The notes: a model not told the origin generated them from the sequence alone. A stretch of 12,970 nucleotides of DNA from Desulfobacterales bacterium (GCA_022361315.1 JAKSBB010000462.1:1-12970), one strand, 5' to 3'; shown: positions 1 to 6,531, counted from the stretch's first letter. Translations and numbers: made by a program.

Positions 1-267
1 CAGTTTTTTCTTCCGGGTATAGTACACAATGGTCTTTTTGATGGTGGGGGCACCGGTTTCCAGGGTCTGGATGGAGATGTGGCAATCGCTTTCCAGGGGA
101 TAGAAATCCACCATTTTCTGGCCCAGAATATCTTCATCCTGAAGGTCGTCCGTACGGATCAGCAACCGGTTCATATACCGGACGATACCTTTCCGGTCAA
201 TGATCATCACCCCCATCAGGGAGTTGTCCCATATCCGCATGAAGGCCGGAGACAGGACGGTTTCCAT
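1..267 (-). CDS. PAS-domain protein, N-terminal fragment (probable sigma-54-type transcriptional activator)
   Basis: Reading the minus strand inward from about 267 gives an open frame that runs off the window edge. It contains a PAS-like core: MGVMIIDRKGIVRYMN, then a helical stretch, then DILGQKMVDFYPLES and a strand ending in VYYTRKK. PAS domains sense ligands, redox state or energy. This style of N-terminal PAS is common ahead of sigma-54 AAA+ activators in Desulfobacterota, but the AAA+ and Fis domains would lie outside the window, so that role is inference. The start at ATG 265-267 is chosen because AGGGA lies 7 nt upstream. In-frame ATGs at 286-288 and 316-318 lack a visible ribosome binding site but would add 7 or 17 residues. 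The gene is divergent from the LysR gene at 370. A histidine kinase or other PAS protein remains possible. Confidence 0.65.
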   Translation of the reverse strand, partial: METVLSPAFMRIWDNSLMGVMIIDRKGIVRYMNRLLIRTDDLQDEDILGQKMVDFYPLESDCHISIQTLETGAPTIKKTIVYYTRKKKL

Positions 268-354
268 GTTCAGGTCCCTGTTTCGCATGGGGGTAATATA
301 CCGAAAACATCCTGTCATTAAAAGGGGAGAATATTGCCTGGCTGCGGTAAAATG

Positions 355-370
355 TGATATGCCAAAATCA
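355..370. promoter_or_regulatory. Candidate LysR-type operator overlapping the regulator start codon
   Basis: The divergent gap between the PAS gene and the LysR gene contains a short dyad, TGAT-N8-ATCA, ending on the A of the LysR ATG. LysR regulators often bind interrupted dyads in the divergent promoter and repress their own gene. The position would suit autorepression. The arms are only 4 bp, so this could be chance. No convincing sigma-70 or sigma-54 promoter was recognised in this gap. Confidence 0.22.
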
Positions 371-1254
371 TGCAGGTGGATCTTAACAAACTAAGGACCT
401 TTTATATCCTGGCAGGCACCCGGAATTATACGGCCTGTGCGGAAAAGCTTTGTCTCACCCAGTCCGCTGTGAGCCATGCTATCAAAAAGCTGGAAGCCGA
501 ACTGGGGTTCGATCTGGTGGACCGGCAGAACAGACAATTCCGTCTGACCCGGCGGGGGGAATATCTATACAGCCGGTGTGCGGGGATTTTTGACCGGATT
601 GAAGAGACACTGGACGGCCTGGCGGAAAAGGCGAACCATCCCGTATTTCTGACCCTGGGGGCACCTGTAGAATTCGGATCGTCGGTATTTATTAAGGGCA
701 TGGAACCCTTTATTCGGAAGTATCCCCACATTCACCTGGATTTTGTTCTGGATGCCAGTCTGCTTACGCCGTTGCTCACGGATGAAATGGATCTGATCAT
801 TGATTGTGTGCCCCATATCCATGAAGATCTGGTGGCGGTTCCCCTCCTCCGGGAGGAGTACTCCGTGATTGCTGCGCCGGAATACATCCGGGACCACGGG
901 ATATCGACCATAAGTGATCTCAACCGCTGTACCCTGCTTTCCTTTGACCGGGAACTGGGATGGTGGAAAAATTTTATCAATGCCCTGACCGAAGATGCGG
1001 GGTTCGGATTTGGCAGGATTACCCGGATTTCCAATGTCCGGGGCATTATCAATGCGGCCCTGGCTGGCATCGGTGTGGGATTTGTGCCCAGGTATACCGT
1101 GCTCAAGGAGTTGGAGAAGGGACTGCTGACGGAGTTGTTTCCGGAGACCGAGGTGCTCAACGATCAGATCAACATCTACCTTAAACGACGGAATTTTGAA
1201 AAGCAGACCTTCAAAGATCTGATTGACCATATCAAATCCTTGAAGCTGACTTAA
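370..1254 (+). CDS. LysR family transcriptional regulator
   Basis: A 294-residue protein of typical LysR length. Residues 1-60 form the winged helix-turn-helix, with the family pattern LRTFYILAGTRNYTACAEKL followed by LTQSAVSHAIKKLEAELG and a wing ending in RLTRRGEYL. A linker helix follows, and about residues 90-294 look like the two-lobed periplasmic-binding-like effector domain, including GIGVGFVPRYTV, a usual feature near its end. It should be a cytoplasmic DNA-binding protein responding to a small molecule that cannot be predicted. The ATG at 370 is the first usable start, because the upstream ATG at 352 is followed at once by TGA. The ribosome binding site is weak. It is divergent from the PAS gene and convergent with the gene ending at 1263. 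LysR proteins often control the divergently transcribed gene, so the PAS gene is the first candidate target. Confidence 0.95.
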   Translation: MQVDLNKLRTFYILAGTRNYTACAEKLCLTQSAVSHAIKKLEAELGFDLVDRQNRQFRLTRRGEYLYSRCAGIFDRIEETLDGLAEKANHPVFLTLGAPVEFGSSVFIKGMEPFIRKYPHIHLDFVLDASLLTPLLTDEMDLIIDCVPHIHEDLVAVPLLREEYSVIAAPEYIRDHGISTISDLNRCTLLSFDRELGWWKNFINALTEDAGFGFGRITRISNVRGIINAALAGIGVGFVPRYTVLKELEKGLLTELFPETEVLNDQINIYLKRRNFEKQTFKDLIDHIKSLKLT

Positions 1255-1264
1255 GGTCAGTTTC
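1242..1264. terminator. Hairpin spanning the stop codons of two convergent genes (possible bidirectional terminator)
   Basis: A 9-bp arm (GAAGCTGAC, 1242-1250) can pair with GTCAGTTTC (1256-1264) around a 5-nt loop, with one G-T wobble. The loop holds the TAA of the LysR gene and the right arm reaches the stop of the opposing gene. There is no clean U-tract on either side, so intrinsic termination is possible but not strongly supported. Confidence 0.3.
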
Positions 1265-2366
1265 AGGGTGAGAGCGGCCTTTCCCCATTGTTCAGGGGCG
1301 CTATCAGCCCGGTGTTTACCCTTTCGATAATCTGTTCAGACGCACCTTCTGTATTGCCCGATTCCACAATGGATAAGAGTTCATCCACATATCGTTTCGC
1401 CGTATCAAAACCGGTTCGTCTTACATCTTCAATGGTTTCCCAGTTATTGTCTGAGACAAATCTTTCCACGGCTGGCCGCAGATCAGGGAAAAGCGGGCGG
1501 AACAGGCCATCCTGGAATGCCGCATAAAACCCGAGAGCCGCGTTATTTTTTGTTTTAATGATATGGGCCAGGGTGCCCTGAGGGCCTGTGTCTGCCAACA
1601 GATCTTTTACGGTGCGGGCCAATAGTTCCACCGTGGTATGTGGATATTCTGCGACAATTTCCCGGAAACGGTTGCGGTCAAACACCTGGTCTCGGATTTC
1701 TCCGATTTCGTGATGAATACAGGTCTGTTCAAAAACTGTGAGGATTTTCTCAAACCCTGCAATCCGGCTGTCCACACCGGGGTCGGGCAGGCCGCACCGG
1801 CGTAGTGCCATGCGCAGAAACCGCTGTCCGGATTTTTTAAGGTAGGCCATCTGATCCCAGAGAAAGAGCGCGGCAGCGTCTTTCCGGAATATGACCGTAT
1901 CATCCTGATTGAGGGCGGGGATGGTGAGCAGGTCCCGCACATGTTCCTTTCCGAGAATCAGCACGGGCGTATCGTGAATCACTCTTGCTTCCAGGATCTC
2001 TGCCAGGAAAAAACAGGGTTTCAGGGAATGGGCATAGCCGGCCCCGTAGAAAAGGCCTTGCGGACGCAGGATTTCATTAATGGATTGGGTGTCAAAGGGA
2101 TCATATGCGTTTCCGTCAAGTGGCAGGGGGGAGAATTCATGATCTCCCACCACTTCCCAGGTTTGCTCCCTGTCATCTATCCATCCCAGCAGCTCTGACG
2201 GTTCGGCTTCTTCCCAGGGAGAAAGCCCTTGTTCCCATTTGTTGAGATCCCGGAGACGCAGGGCCATGCCGCAGATGGAGAAGATGGACGAGCCGCCGGC
2301 ATCGGAGATATGGCAGTTCTTTTTTATGGCGGTAATGAAGTCGTTCAACGCGGAGATCGTTTCCAT
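1263..2366 (-). CDS. Conserved hypothetical protein resembling the Sfum_1244 family
   Basis: A 367-residue, mostly helical, probably soluble protein with no signal peptide and no clear membrane segment. The N-terminus (NCHISDA at residues 17-23, then LRDLNKWEQGL and a short stretch to WIDDREQTWE) matches what I recall of an uncharacterised family named after Syntrophobacter Sfum_1244, in which NC-x-ISDA and a RWE/KWE-Q motif are conserved. No catalytic motif is recognised, so no function is proposed. The start is supported by AAGGAAG 5 nt upstream of the ATG. It lies downstream of the solute-binding protein gene on the same strand with a 112-nt gap and is convergent with the LysR gene. The family assignment is from memory and would need a profile search. 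Confidence 0.8.
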   Translation of the reverse strand: METISALNDFITAIKKNCHISDAGGSSIFSICGMALRLRDLNKWEQGLSPWEEAEPSELLGWIDDREQTWEVVGDHEFSPLPLDGNAYDPFDTQSINEILRPQGLFYGAGYAHSLKPCFFLAEILEARVIHDTPVLILGKEHVRDLLTIPALNQDDTVIFRKDAAALFLWDQMAYLKKSGQRFLRMALRRCGLPDPGVDSRIAGFEKILTVFEQTCIHHEIGEIRDQVFDRNRFREIVAEYPHTTVELLARTVKDLLADTGPQGTLAHIIKTKNNAALGFYAAFQDGLFRPLFPDLRPAVERFVSDNNWETIEDVRRTGFDTAKRYVDELLSIVESGNTEGASEQIIERVNTGLIAPLNNGERPLSP

Positions 2367-2462
2367 GGTTGCTTCCTTGAGTTTGGCTTTCTTGGGCGCA
2401 AATCGGTGCGGTTGCCGAAGCCAAAGGTAAGCATGGAATCCGGAAAGTAAAATGCGAACGGG

Positions 2463-2490
2463 CCCGGCACCTGCAGTATCAGGGGCCGGG
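2463..2490 (-). terminator. Stem-loop at the end of the solute-binding protein gene
   Basis: CCCGGCACCTG (2463-2473) pairs with CAGGGGCCGGG (2480-2490) with one mismatch around a 6-nt loop. It overlaps the stop codon (2479-2481). On the minus strand it is followed after several bases by an interrupted T-rich stretch (ATTTTACTTT), so it may be a weak intrinsic terminator or an mRNA 3' end stabiliser. Confidence 0.4.
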
Positions 2491-3267
2491 ATGAAAGTAC
2501 CGGGTTTTAATCGTCTGGAATTTATTTGTGGTCAGGAAGTCGGCATAGGCTTTCCGGAGTCTGCCCATAAGTTCCGGATCGGTGCCCATACTGATGGCGA
2601 GATATCCTCTGGGGGCGGGCCTTATGTCCAGGGGCAGTGCCTTGGAAAGGGTGTCCCCCGGTTCATATCCCAGTTGCCGAATGGTATGGACGGCGCTTAT
2701 CTCGTCTTCCGCCCAGAGATCAATGCGTTGATTCAATAGTTTTACGGCATTCATGCGGGAGTGAATCACCAGGTCAAGCCCGAGAATCCCTTTGTCCTTA
2801 AGGAATCGGGCGCGGATATCTTCCCTGGCCGCACCAATACGGAAGGGGCGGACCTGGTCAAGGGAACTGAAACGCAGGTATCTTGATTTCAGGGAAAACA
2901 GGTAGGACTTTCCGGTGACAAGGATGCCGATCCAGTGGAATTGTTTTTCCCGTTCTGTTGTCCTTGCAATGGTATAAATCAGGGTGTTCGACCGTTTCCG
3001 GGCGGTCTGGTAGGCCCGGGCCCAGGGCAGGGTGGTGATCGGTGTGTGAATGTTGAGGGTATTGAGAAGGGATTCAACGACTTCGGTGCAGAACCCTGTT
3101 GGCTGATCGTTCTCCAGATAATTATAGGGGGGGTACTCACTGGTGACGATTTTAAGCCTGGGTATTTCTTCTGCAGAGGCATACCCGGGGCAGATGCCCT
3201 GAAACATCCCCACCCAGATTCCTAAAAAACAAACTATTCCAGCCCAAGGCCGTATCGGTAAAGCCAC
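2479..3267 (-). CDS. Periplasmic amino-acid-type solute-binding protein (SBP_bac_3 family), orphan
   Basis: A 262-residue protein with an N-terminal signal peptide: a hydrophobic core within residues 9-28 and likely cleavage after ASA at about residue 32. The mature part opens with LKIVTSEYPPYNY, then GFCTEVVESLL, the classic start of a family 3 binding domain, and later has the LWAEDEISA stretch of the second lobe. The start is GTG (an in-frame TAA lies 9-12 nt further upstream), with AAGGA about 11 nt before it. Family members bind amino acids or similar small polar ligands, either for ABC uptake or as sensor proteins. No permease or ATPase gene is nearby, so it may serve a distant transporter or act on its own. 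It follows the moaD-like gene by 87 nt but has its own promoter, so it need not belong to the AOR operon. Confidence 0.88.
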   Translation of the reverse strand: MALPIRPWAGIVCFLGIWVGMFQGICPGYASAEEIPRLKIVTSEYPPYNYLENDQPTGFCTEVVESLLNTLNIHTPITTLPWARAYQTARKRSNTLIYTIARTTEREKQFHWIGILVTGKSYLFSLKSRYLRFSSLDQVRPFRIGAAREDIRARFLKDKGILGLDLVIHSRMNAVKLLNQRIDLWAEDEISAVHTIRQLGYEPGDTLSKALPLDIRPAPRGYLAISMGTDPELMGRLRKAYADFLTTNKFQTIKTRYFHPGP

Positions 3268-3312
3268 CCCTGGATATTATCCTTTTCCTGTAATTTTTGT
3301 AGATAATTTAAA

Positions 3313-3341
3313 AGCATATTCCGGGATGGGTCGCAGGTCAA
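3313..3341 (-). promoter_or_regulatory. Sigma-70-type promoter for the solute-binding protein gene
   Basis: On the minus strand, TTGACC (3336-3341) and TATGCT (3313-3318) are separated by exactly 17 nt. They match consensus at 5 of 6 and 4 of 6 positions. A transcript would start near 3306 and give a leader of about 40 nt before the GTG start. It lies in the 87-nt gap after the moaD-like gene. Confidence 0.5.
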
Positions 3342-3354
3342 TAGAAAACTCGTG

Positions 3355-3621
3355 TTATCCCCCGGCCAGAGGGCCGTATAAGGTGAGTGTACCGCTGATG
3401 TTCAGTGGGGTGTTGAGGTCGATTCGTTGCTGATCAAGGGTATCCGGCTCTGAAAATCCTGCCATGGGCACCAGCAGCGGATTAATACCCTGGGTCGCCA
3501 GAATCTCCCGTACCGTTGTTCCTTCTTCAATCGTGATCCGGGATATTTCTTCCTTTGGTGTACCGGCATCCCTGAAGATGCACAACAGGCTTTCCGACAG
3601 GCGCAGGGTGATGGCGGGCAT
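3355..3621 (-). CDS. MoaD/ThiS-family ubiquitin-like sulfur carrier protein
   Basis: An 88-residue protein of the usual MoaD/ThiS size. The central segment TIEEGTTVREILATQGI is the typical helix region, and the chain ends LTLYGPLAGG, giving the terminal Gly-Gly that is adenylated and thiocarboxylated in these carriers. Such proteins supply sulfur for the dithiolene of pterin cofactors or for other sulfur insertions. Lying 70 nt downstream of a tungsto-enzyme gene, its likely job is cofactor sulfuration for that enzyme (inference); Aromatoleum has a comparable gene, aorD, in its AOR operon. The start is supported by GAGG 8 nt upstream. No dedicated E1 activating enzyme (MoeB/ThiF) is adjacent, so activation must come from elsewhere. 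A thiamine or other sulfur-carrier role is less likely but not excluded. Confidence 0.85.
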   Translation of the reverse strand: MPAITLRLSESLLCIFRDAGTPKEEISRITIEEGTTVREILATQGINPLLVPMAGFSEPDTLDQQRIDLNTPLNISGTLTLYGPLAGG

Positions 3622-3649
3622 GGTATGACCTCGTTTTTAGGTGTGGGGT

Positions 3650-3681
3650 CAGGGCAGCAGGATTACCATCCTGCTGCCCTG
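3650..3681. other. Perfect 13-bp inverted repeat between the AOR and moaD-like genes
   Basis: CAGGGCAGCAGGA (3650-3662) and TCCTGCTGCCCTG (3669-3681) are perfect complements around a 6-nt loop. In the minus-strand transcript this hairpin forms 10 nt after the AOR stop codon and 28 nt before the moaD-like start. There is no U-tract, so it is more likely an mRNA 3' stabiliser, processing site or partial attenuator that sets the enzyme-to-carrier ratio than a full terminator. Confidence 0.6.
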
Positions 3682-3691
3682 AATATAGGTA

Positions 3692-5581
3692 TTAAACTTT
3701 CAGTCTATGTTTTTCAAGGGTCTCTTTTGTGGGGATACCGTTTTTATCCCACCCTCTGGCGTCATAATAGGCGTCCAGCATTTCCTCGATCACATCTATG
3801 GTGACGAAGTGGCCTTTGTTGGGGCCGGAAGGTACCGGTTCCTCGGTGAACCTGGCAGGGGGATAATCATACTTCCGGCCGAAGTCGGGGATTTCCCGTT
3901 TGTTGAACATCCGGTTCAGGTGCCAGATCTTCTCGGAGAGTTTGAGCAGATCCTTGTCAAAATCCAGTTTTTTACCGGTGGCGTAATAGTACAGCTCTTC
4001 GTAGTATTTGGTTTCAAGGCCGATCTCCATGTACTGGAGACGGCAGGTACCCAGAATATCAAAGGCCGGACGCAGGTGCTGGGATTTCAGTACCAGGGGC
4101 ACCACGTTTTTATGGTCCGCCTTGGGGATGTGGTTGAAGTCTGCGCCGCCTGAGATCAGGTCATGGACCGTGGCGTCCTTGTTGCCGCCCACAGCAGTGG
4201 CCACATCCGACCCGAGAACCCAGCAGCGGGCGTGATGGGCACCGACATCCGCAGTCATATAGCCCAACATCATACCCGGGGCGTTTCTGGCTTCGTATCC
4301 GGTCCATTCCAGGCCCTTCACGTGGATGGCGAATTTGTCGGAATCATGTCCGATCTTTTCAGCGGCTTTCTGAACACCAAGGGCAAGGACGTCGCCGATG
4401 CCTTCTCGTTTGGAGATGATCTCAAGGATATGGACGATGGAGTCCAGATCCCCCCATTTCACATCCATCCCCATCTCTTCTTTTGAGATCAGGCCTTTTT
4501 CATAGCATTCCAGGGCAAAGCTCACCACTACCCCGGCCGAACAGGTGTCCAGCCCCAGTTCGTCACAGACCCAGTTGGTGTGGGCAATGCCGTGGATGTC
4601 GGACAGCTCGCAGTTGGAACCGAGCAGAGACAGGGTTTCATACTCCGGCCCTTCCACGTAAACCTCTCCGAGTTTGGTTTTCGCCCGGCCGTATTTACCG
4701 CAGGGGATAGGACAGGAGAAACAGCCTTTGTCGGTGATCTTCAGCTCTTTCAGGATGGCCTTGCCGTTGATGTCGTCCGCGTAATCACAGTTGGAGGTCT
4801 GGAAGTTGCGGGTGGGCAGGGCGCCTACATCGTTGCACCAATTGGTAATGCCGGCCGTCCCTTCGGGGGTCCAGCCGGTGAATCCCGGTTTTTCCCGACA
4901 GGCCGCATAGGTTTCCTTGCCTTTTTTCAACAGGCCTTTGGGGTCGAATACCGGGATGCTTTTGGTACCCCGGGCAGCAATGGCTTTGATGTTTTTAGAC
5001 CCCAGTACCGCACCGATGCCGATGCGCCCGGCCTGGCGGCCGAAATCATGGGAGATGCAGGCAAAGTTTACCAGCCGCTCCCCGGCCTGGCCAATGGTCA
5101 GGATCTGGAAATCCTCTCCCAGCTCTTCTTTCATGGCCTCTTCCACCTGGGTGGAGCTTTTTCCCCAGTACTGGTCCGCCGGCCGGATTTCAACCCTGTC
5201 GTTGTCGATGAAAATATAGGACGGTTTTTCTGCCTTCCCTTTCAGGATGGTGACATCATAGCCGGCGTACTTCATGTTTACACCGAAATGGCCGCCCATG
5301 TTTGAGTCGCCGTAACCCCCGGTGGCAGGGGACTTGGTGCAGAAATGGGTTTTTCCGGAGGCCGGGAGAAACAATCCGCTTAAGGGGCCCATGGCAATGA
5401 TGAACCGGTTTTCCGGATCAAAGGGTTCCACCTGGGGGGGATTTTCATCATAGAGGATTTTGGAGGTGAATCCACGCCCCCCGATGAAATCGTCTACCCA
5501 CTCCTGTTTCAGGGGTTCTTTTTCCACACGTCCGGCACTCAAATCAATTCTCAGGGTCTGGCCTGCATATCCGTAAAGCAT
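3692..5581 (-). CDS. Tungsten-containing aldehyde:ferredoxin oxidoreductase family protein (AorB-like)
   Basis: A 629-residue protein of full family length, starting MLYGYAGQTLRIDLS, the usual N-terminus of AOR enzymes. The frame is open 19 codons further upstream, but the ATG at 5579-5581 has an excellent ribosome binding site (AAGGAGG, 6 nt away). Residues 1-210 form the pterin-binding AOR_N domain. The [4Fe-4S] ligands are C287, C290 and C294 (CFSCPIPC), with C513 in ILGTC as the fourth. GPEYE (E314) and GAHH (H449/H450) match the catalytic Glu and His of Pyrococcus AOR. The family oxidises aldehydes to acids, or reduces acids, using a tungsten bis-pterin cofactor. Unusually, C347 follows the pterin-binding DELGLD motif. 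The polyferredoxin gene ends 14 nt upstream. Substrate is unknown; a BamB-like reductase is an alternative. Confidence 0.95.
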   Translation of the reverse strand: MLYGYAGQTLRIDLSAGRVEKEPLKQEWVDDFIGGRGFTSKILYDENPPQVEPFDPENRFIIAMGPLSGLFLPASGKTHFCTKSPATGGYGDSNMGGHFGVNMKYAGYDVTILKGKAEKPSYIFIDNDRVEIRPADQYWGKSSTQVEEAMKEELGEDFQILTIGQAGERLVNFACISHDFGRQAGRIGIGAVLGSKNIKAIAARGTKSIPVFDPKGLLKKGKETYAACREKPGFTGWTPEGTAGITNWCNDVGALPTRNFQTSNCDYADDINGKAILKELKITDKGCFSCPIPCGKYGRAKTKLGEVYVEGPEYETLSLLGSNCELSDIHGIAHTNWVCDELGLDTCSAGVVVSFALECYEKGLISKEEMGMDVKWGDLDSIVHILEIISKREGIGDVLALGVQKAAEKIGHDSDKFAIHVKGLEWTGYEARNAPGMMLGYMTADVGAHHARCWVLGSDVATAVGGNKDATVHDLISGGADFNHIPKADHKNVVPLVLKSQHLRPAFDILGTCRLQYMEIGLETKYYEELYYYATGKKLDFDKDLLKLSEKIWHLNRMFNKREIPDFGRKYDYPPARFTEEPVPSGPNKGHFVTIDVIEEMLDAYYDARGWDKNGIPTKETLEKHRLKV

Positions 5582-5595
5582 TATCCGCCTCCTTC

Positions 5596-5973
5596 TTAAG
5601 AAAATGTCAGCGCGTCGCGGGGACAGACCTCTGCGCACTGTTTACAATTGATGCACTTATAGGGGGTGCCGTCGTCATCCACCTTGATGACCTTCACCGG
5701 ACAGGCGCCCACACACTCCAGGCAGTTGGTGCATTTCTTCCGGTCGATGCGGTAGGTCTGACCCTTGAGCTGAATCGCATCTTCGGGGCAGGCCTCTGCA
5801 CATGCGCCGCACTGGTCGCAGATGTCCACAAAGTATTTACCGGGCACGGGAAATTTCCCATACACATTTAAAAGGGCTTTTGACGGATTAACCTTTTTCA
5901 GGTTTTGCAATGAACAGACCAGCTCGCAGGCCTTACACCCCGAACAGGTCTCGTTGTTGAATTCGAGTCCCAT
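5596..5973 (-). CDS. Polyferredoxin with four [4Fe-4S] motifs (AorA-like electron-transfer subunit)
   Basis: A 125-residue soluble protein with 16 cysteines in four C-x2-C-x2-C-x3-C motifs: C10/13/16/20, C52/55/58/62, C81/84/87/91 and C107/110/113/117. The last three are followed by proline, as in bacterial ferredoxins. This predicts four [4Fe-4S] clusters. The gene sits 14 nt upstream of the AOR gene on the same strand, so it is very likely the partner that takes electrons from the tungsten subunit. The AorA subunit of Aromatoleum AOR is, from memory, also a four-cluster polyferredoxin, and it is reported to stack into an electron-conducting filament with AorB. The start is supported by AAGGAG 6 nt upstream. 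It is the first gene of the operon, but no clear sigma-70 or sigma-54 promoter was found in front of it. Confidence 0.93.
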   Translation of the reverse strand: MGLEFNNETCSGCKACELVCSLQNLKKVNPSKALLNVYGKFPVPGKYFVDICDQCGACAEACPEDAIQLKGQTYRIDRKKCTNCLECVGACPVKVIKVDDDGTPYKCINCKQCAEVCPRDALTFS

Positions 5974-6291
5974 GCGTGCTCCTTGGCATTGTTATATTGA
6001 TTTCATACGCCTGAACCCTGCCGGTAGGCCGGGGACCAGGATATATTTCTAACCCTGAACCGTAACCTACCAGAAGATTTGAGTTTTTGTACAACGCATT
6101 GTTTTCATGGGGTGATATGAAGGATATTCATGGCGGGTATGAATCGGCGGGCGGACACCGGGCGGGAATAAATATTCCATTGAAATCAGCTGAATCAGAC
6201 CCATATTAGATAAAAGCGGGTTATGCGGATCTTATGGCCGGCACCTGCCCGCCACCCCGAAATATCAGCTCCCAATTAAAGGAGGTACGAT
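5974..6291. other. Divergent intergenic region between the AOR operon and the 28-codon ORF
   Basis: This stretch should hold the promoter of the minus-strand ferredoxin-AOR operon and that of the plus-strand small ORF. A candidate plus-strand promoter is listed at 6180-6209. GGCGGGC near 6147 and GCCCGCC near 6247 are complementary and could pair over about 100 nt in the small-ORF leader. No recognised riboswitch consensus was seen. A 30-codon frame at 6117-6209 is not accepted as a gene. Confidence 0.5.
6180..6209 (+). promoter_or_regulatory. Possible sigma-70-type promoter for the 28-codon ORF
   Basis: TTGAAA (6180-6185) and TATTAG (6204-6209) are 18 nt apart, matching consensus at 5 of 6 and 4 of 6 positions. 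The predicted start near 6216 would leave a leader of about 75 nt before the ATG at 6292. The spacing is slightly long and the region is A/T-rich, so this is tentative. Confidence 0.35.
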
Positions 6292-6378
6292 ATGATAGCG
6301 ATGATTCTGGCTGTTGCGTTTATCGGTTATCAGTACAATAAGTGTTATGGTTCCGTTCACGGCACCTGTGAATTATAA
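6292..6378 (+). CDS. 28-residue hydrophobic microprotein, function unknown
   Basis: ATG at 6292 opens a 28-codon frame ending at TAA 6376-6378. Three features argue that it is expressed. It has a perfect Shine-Dalgarno (AAAGGAGGT, ending 5 nt before the ATG). Its composition is distinctly biased, with a hydrophobic N-terminus (MIAMILAVAFIGY, residues 1-13) and then a polar tail. A strong intrinsic terminator starts 17 nt after the stop. The tail carries C18, H23 and C26 (C-x4-H-x2-C), which could form a disulfide or bind a metal. The hydrophobic part is short for a full transmembrane helix but could insert at the membrane or act as a signal-like anchor. I do not recognise a family. Other possibilities are a type I toxin-like peptide (no antisense RNA was identified) or the marker ORF of a small RNA gene. 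Confidence 0.6.
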   Translation: MIAMILAVAFIGYQYNKCYGSVHGTCEL

Positions 6379-6394
6379 ATATACGATTTTCCAG

Positions 6395-6420
6395 GCCCCC
6401 TTTAAACAGGGGGCTTTTTT
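6395..6420 (+). terminator. Intrinsic terminator of the 28-codon ORF transcript
   Basis: GCCCCCT (6395-6401) pairs perfectly with AGGGGGC (6408-6414) around a 6-nt loop, followed at once by six T residues (6415-6420). This is a textbook Rho-independent terminator, and its placement makes the small ORF an independent plus-strand transcription unit. Confidence 0.9.
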
Positions 6421-6531
6421 ATGCCCTGGTTATGCGCTGATGGTGGGCTGGTAAGCCAACTTGTGGTGATTTAAACCAGATTTCGTGGTCAATTCAGACA
6501 GGAAGTTCAAGCTCCAATTCTCTATCCACCC

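Noticed and set aside
565..1230. A 221-codon minus-strand frame opposite the LysR gene.
   Set aside because: The plus-strand product has complete LysR features over the same bases, and the antisense product shows no domain.
4580..5305. Long open frames on the plus strand opposite the AOR gene.
   Set aside because: They are antisense shadows of a well-supported coding gene, with no ribosome binding site or recognisable domain.
5582..5638. N-terminal extension of the AOR by 19 residues.
   Set aside because: The extension overlaps the ferredoxin gene, is Arg-rich and unlike the family, while the ATG at 5579-5581 has a near-perfect ribosome binding site and gives the usual family N-terminus.
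5974..6120. A sigma-54 or sigma-70 promoter for the ferredoxin-AOR operon on the minus strand.
   Set aside because: No TGGCA-N-TTGC pair at the right spacing and no convincing -35/-10 pair were found, so the operon promoter stays unassigned.
6117..6209. A 30-codon plus-strand frame (MKDIHGGYES...) with a GGGGTG upstream.
   Set aside because: The ribosome binding site is weak, the composition is unremarkable and its end overlaps the predicted promoter of the 28-codon ORF. There is no terminator or other support.
6100..6291. A riboswitch in the leader of the 28-codon ORF.
   Set aside because: No consensus of the common riboswitch classes was recognised; only a possible long-range GGCGGGC/GCCCGCC pairing was seen.
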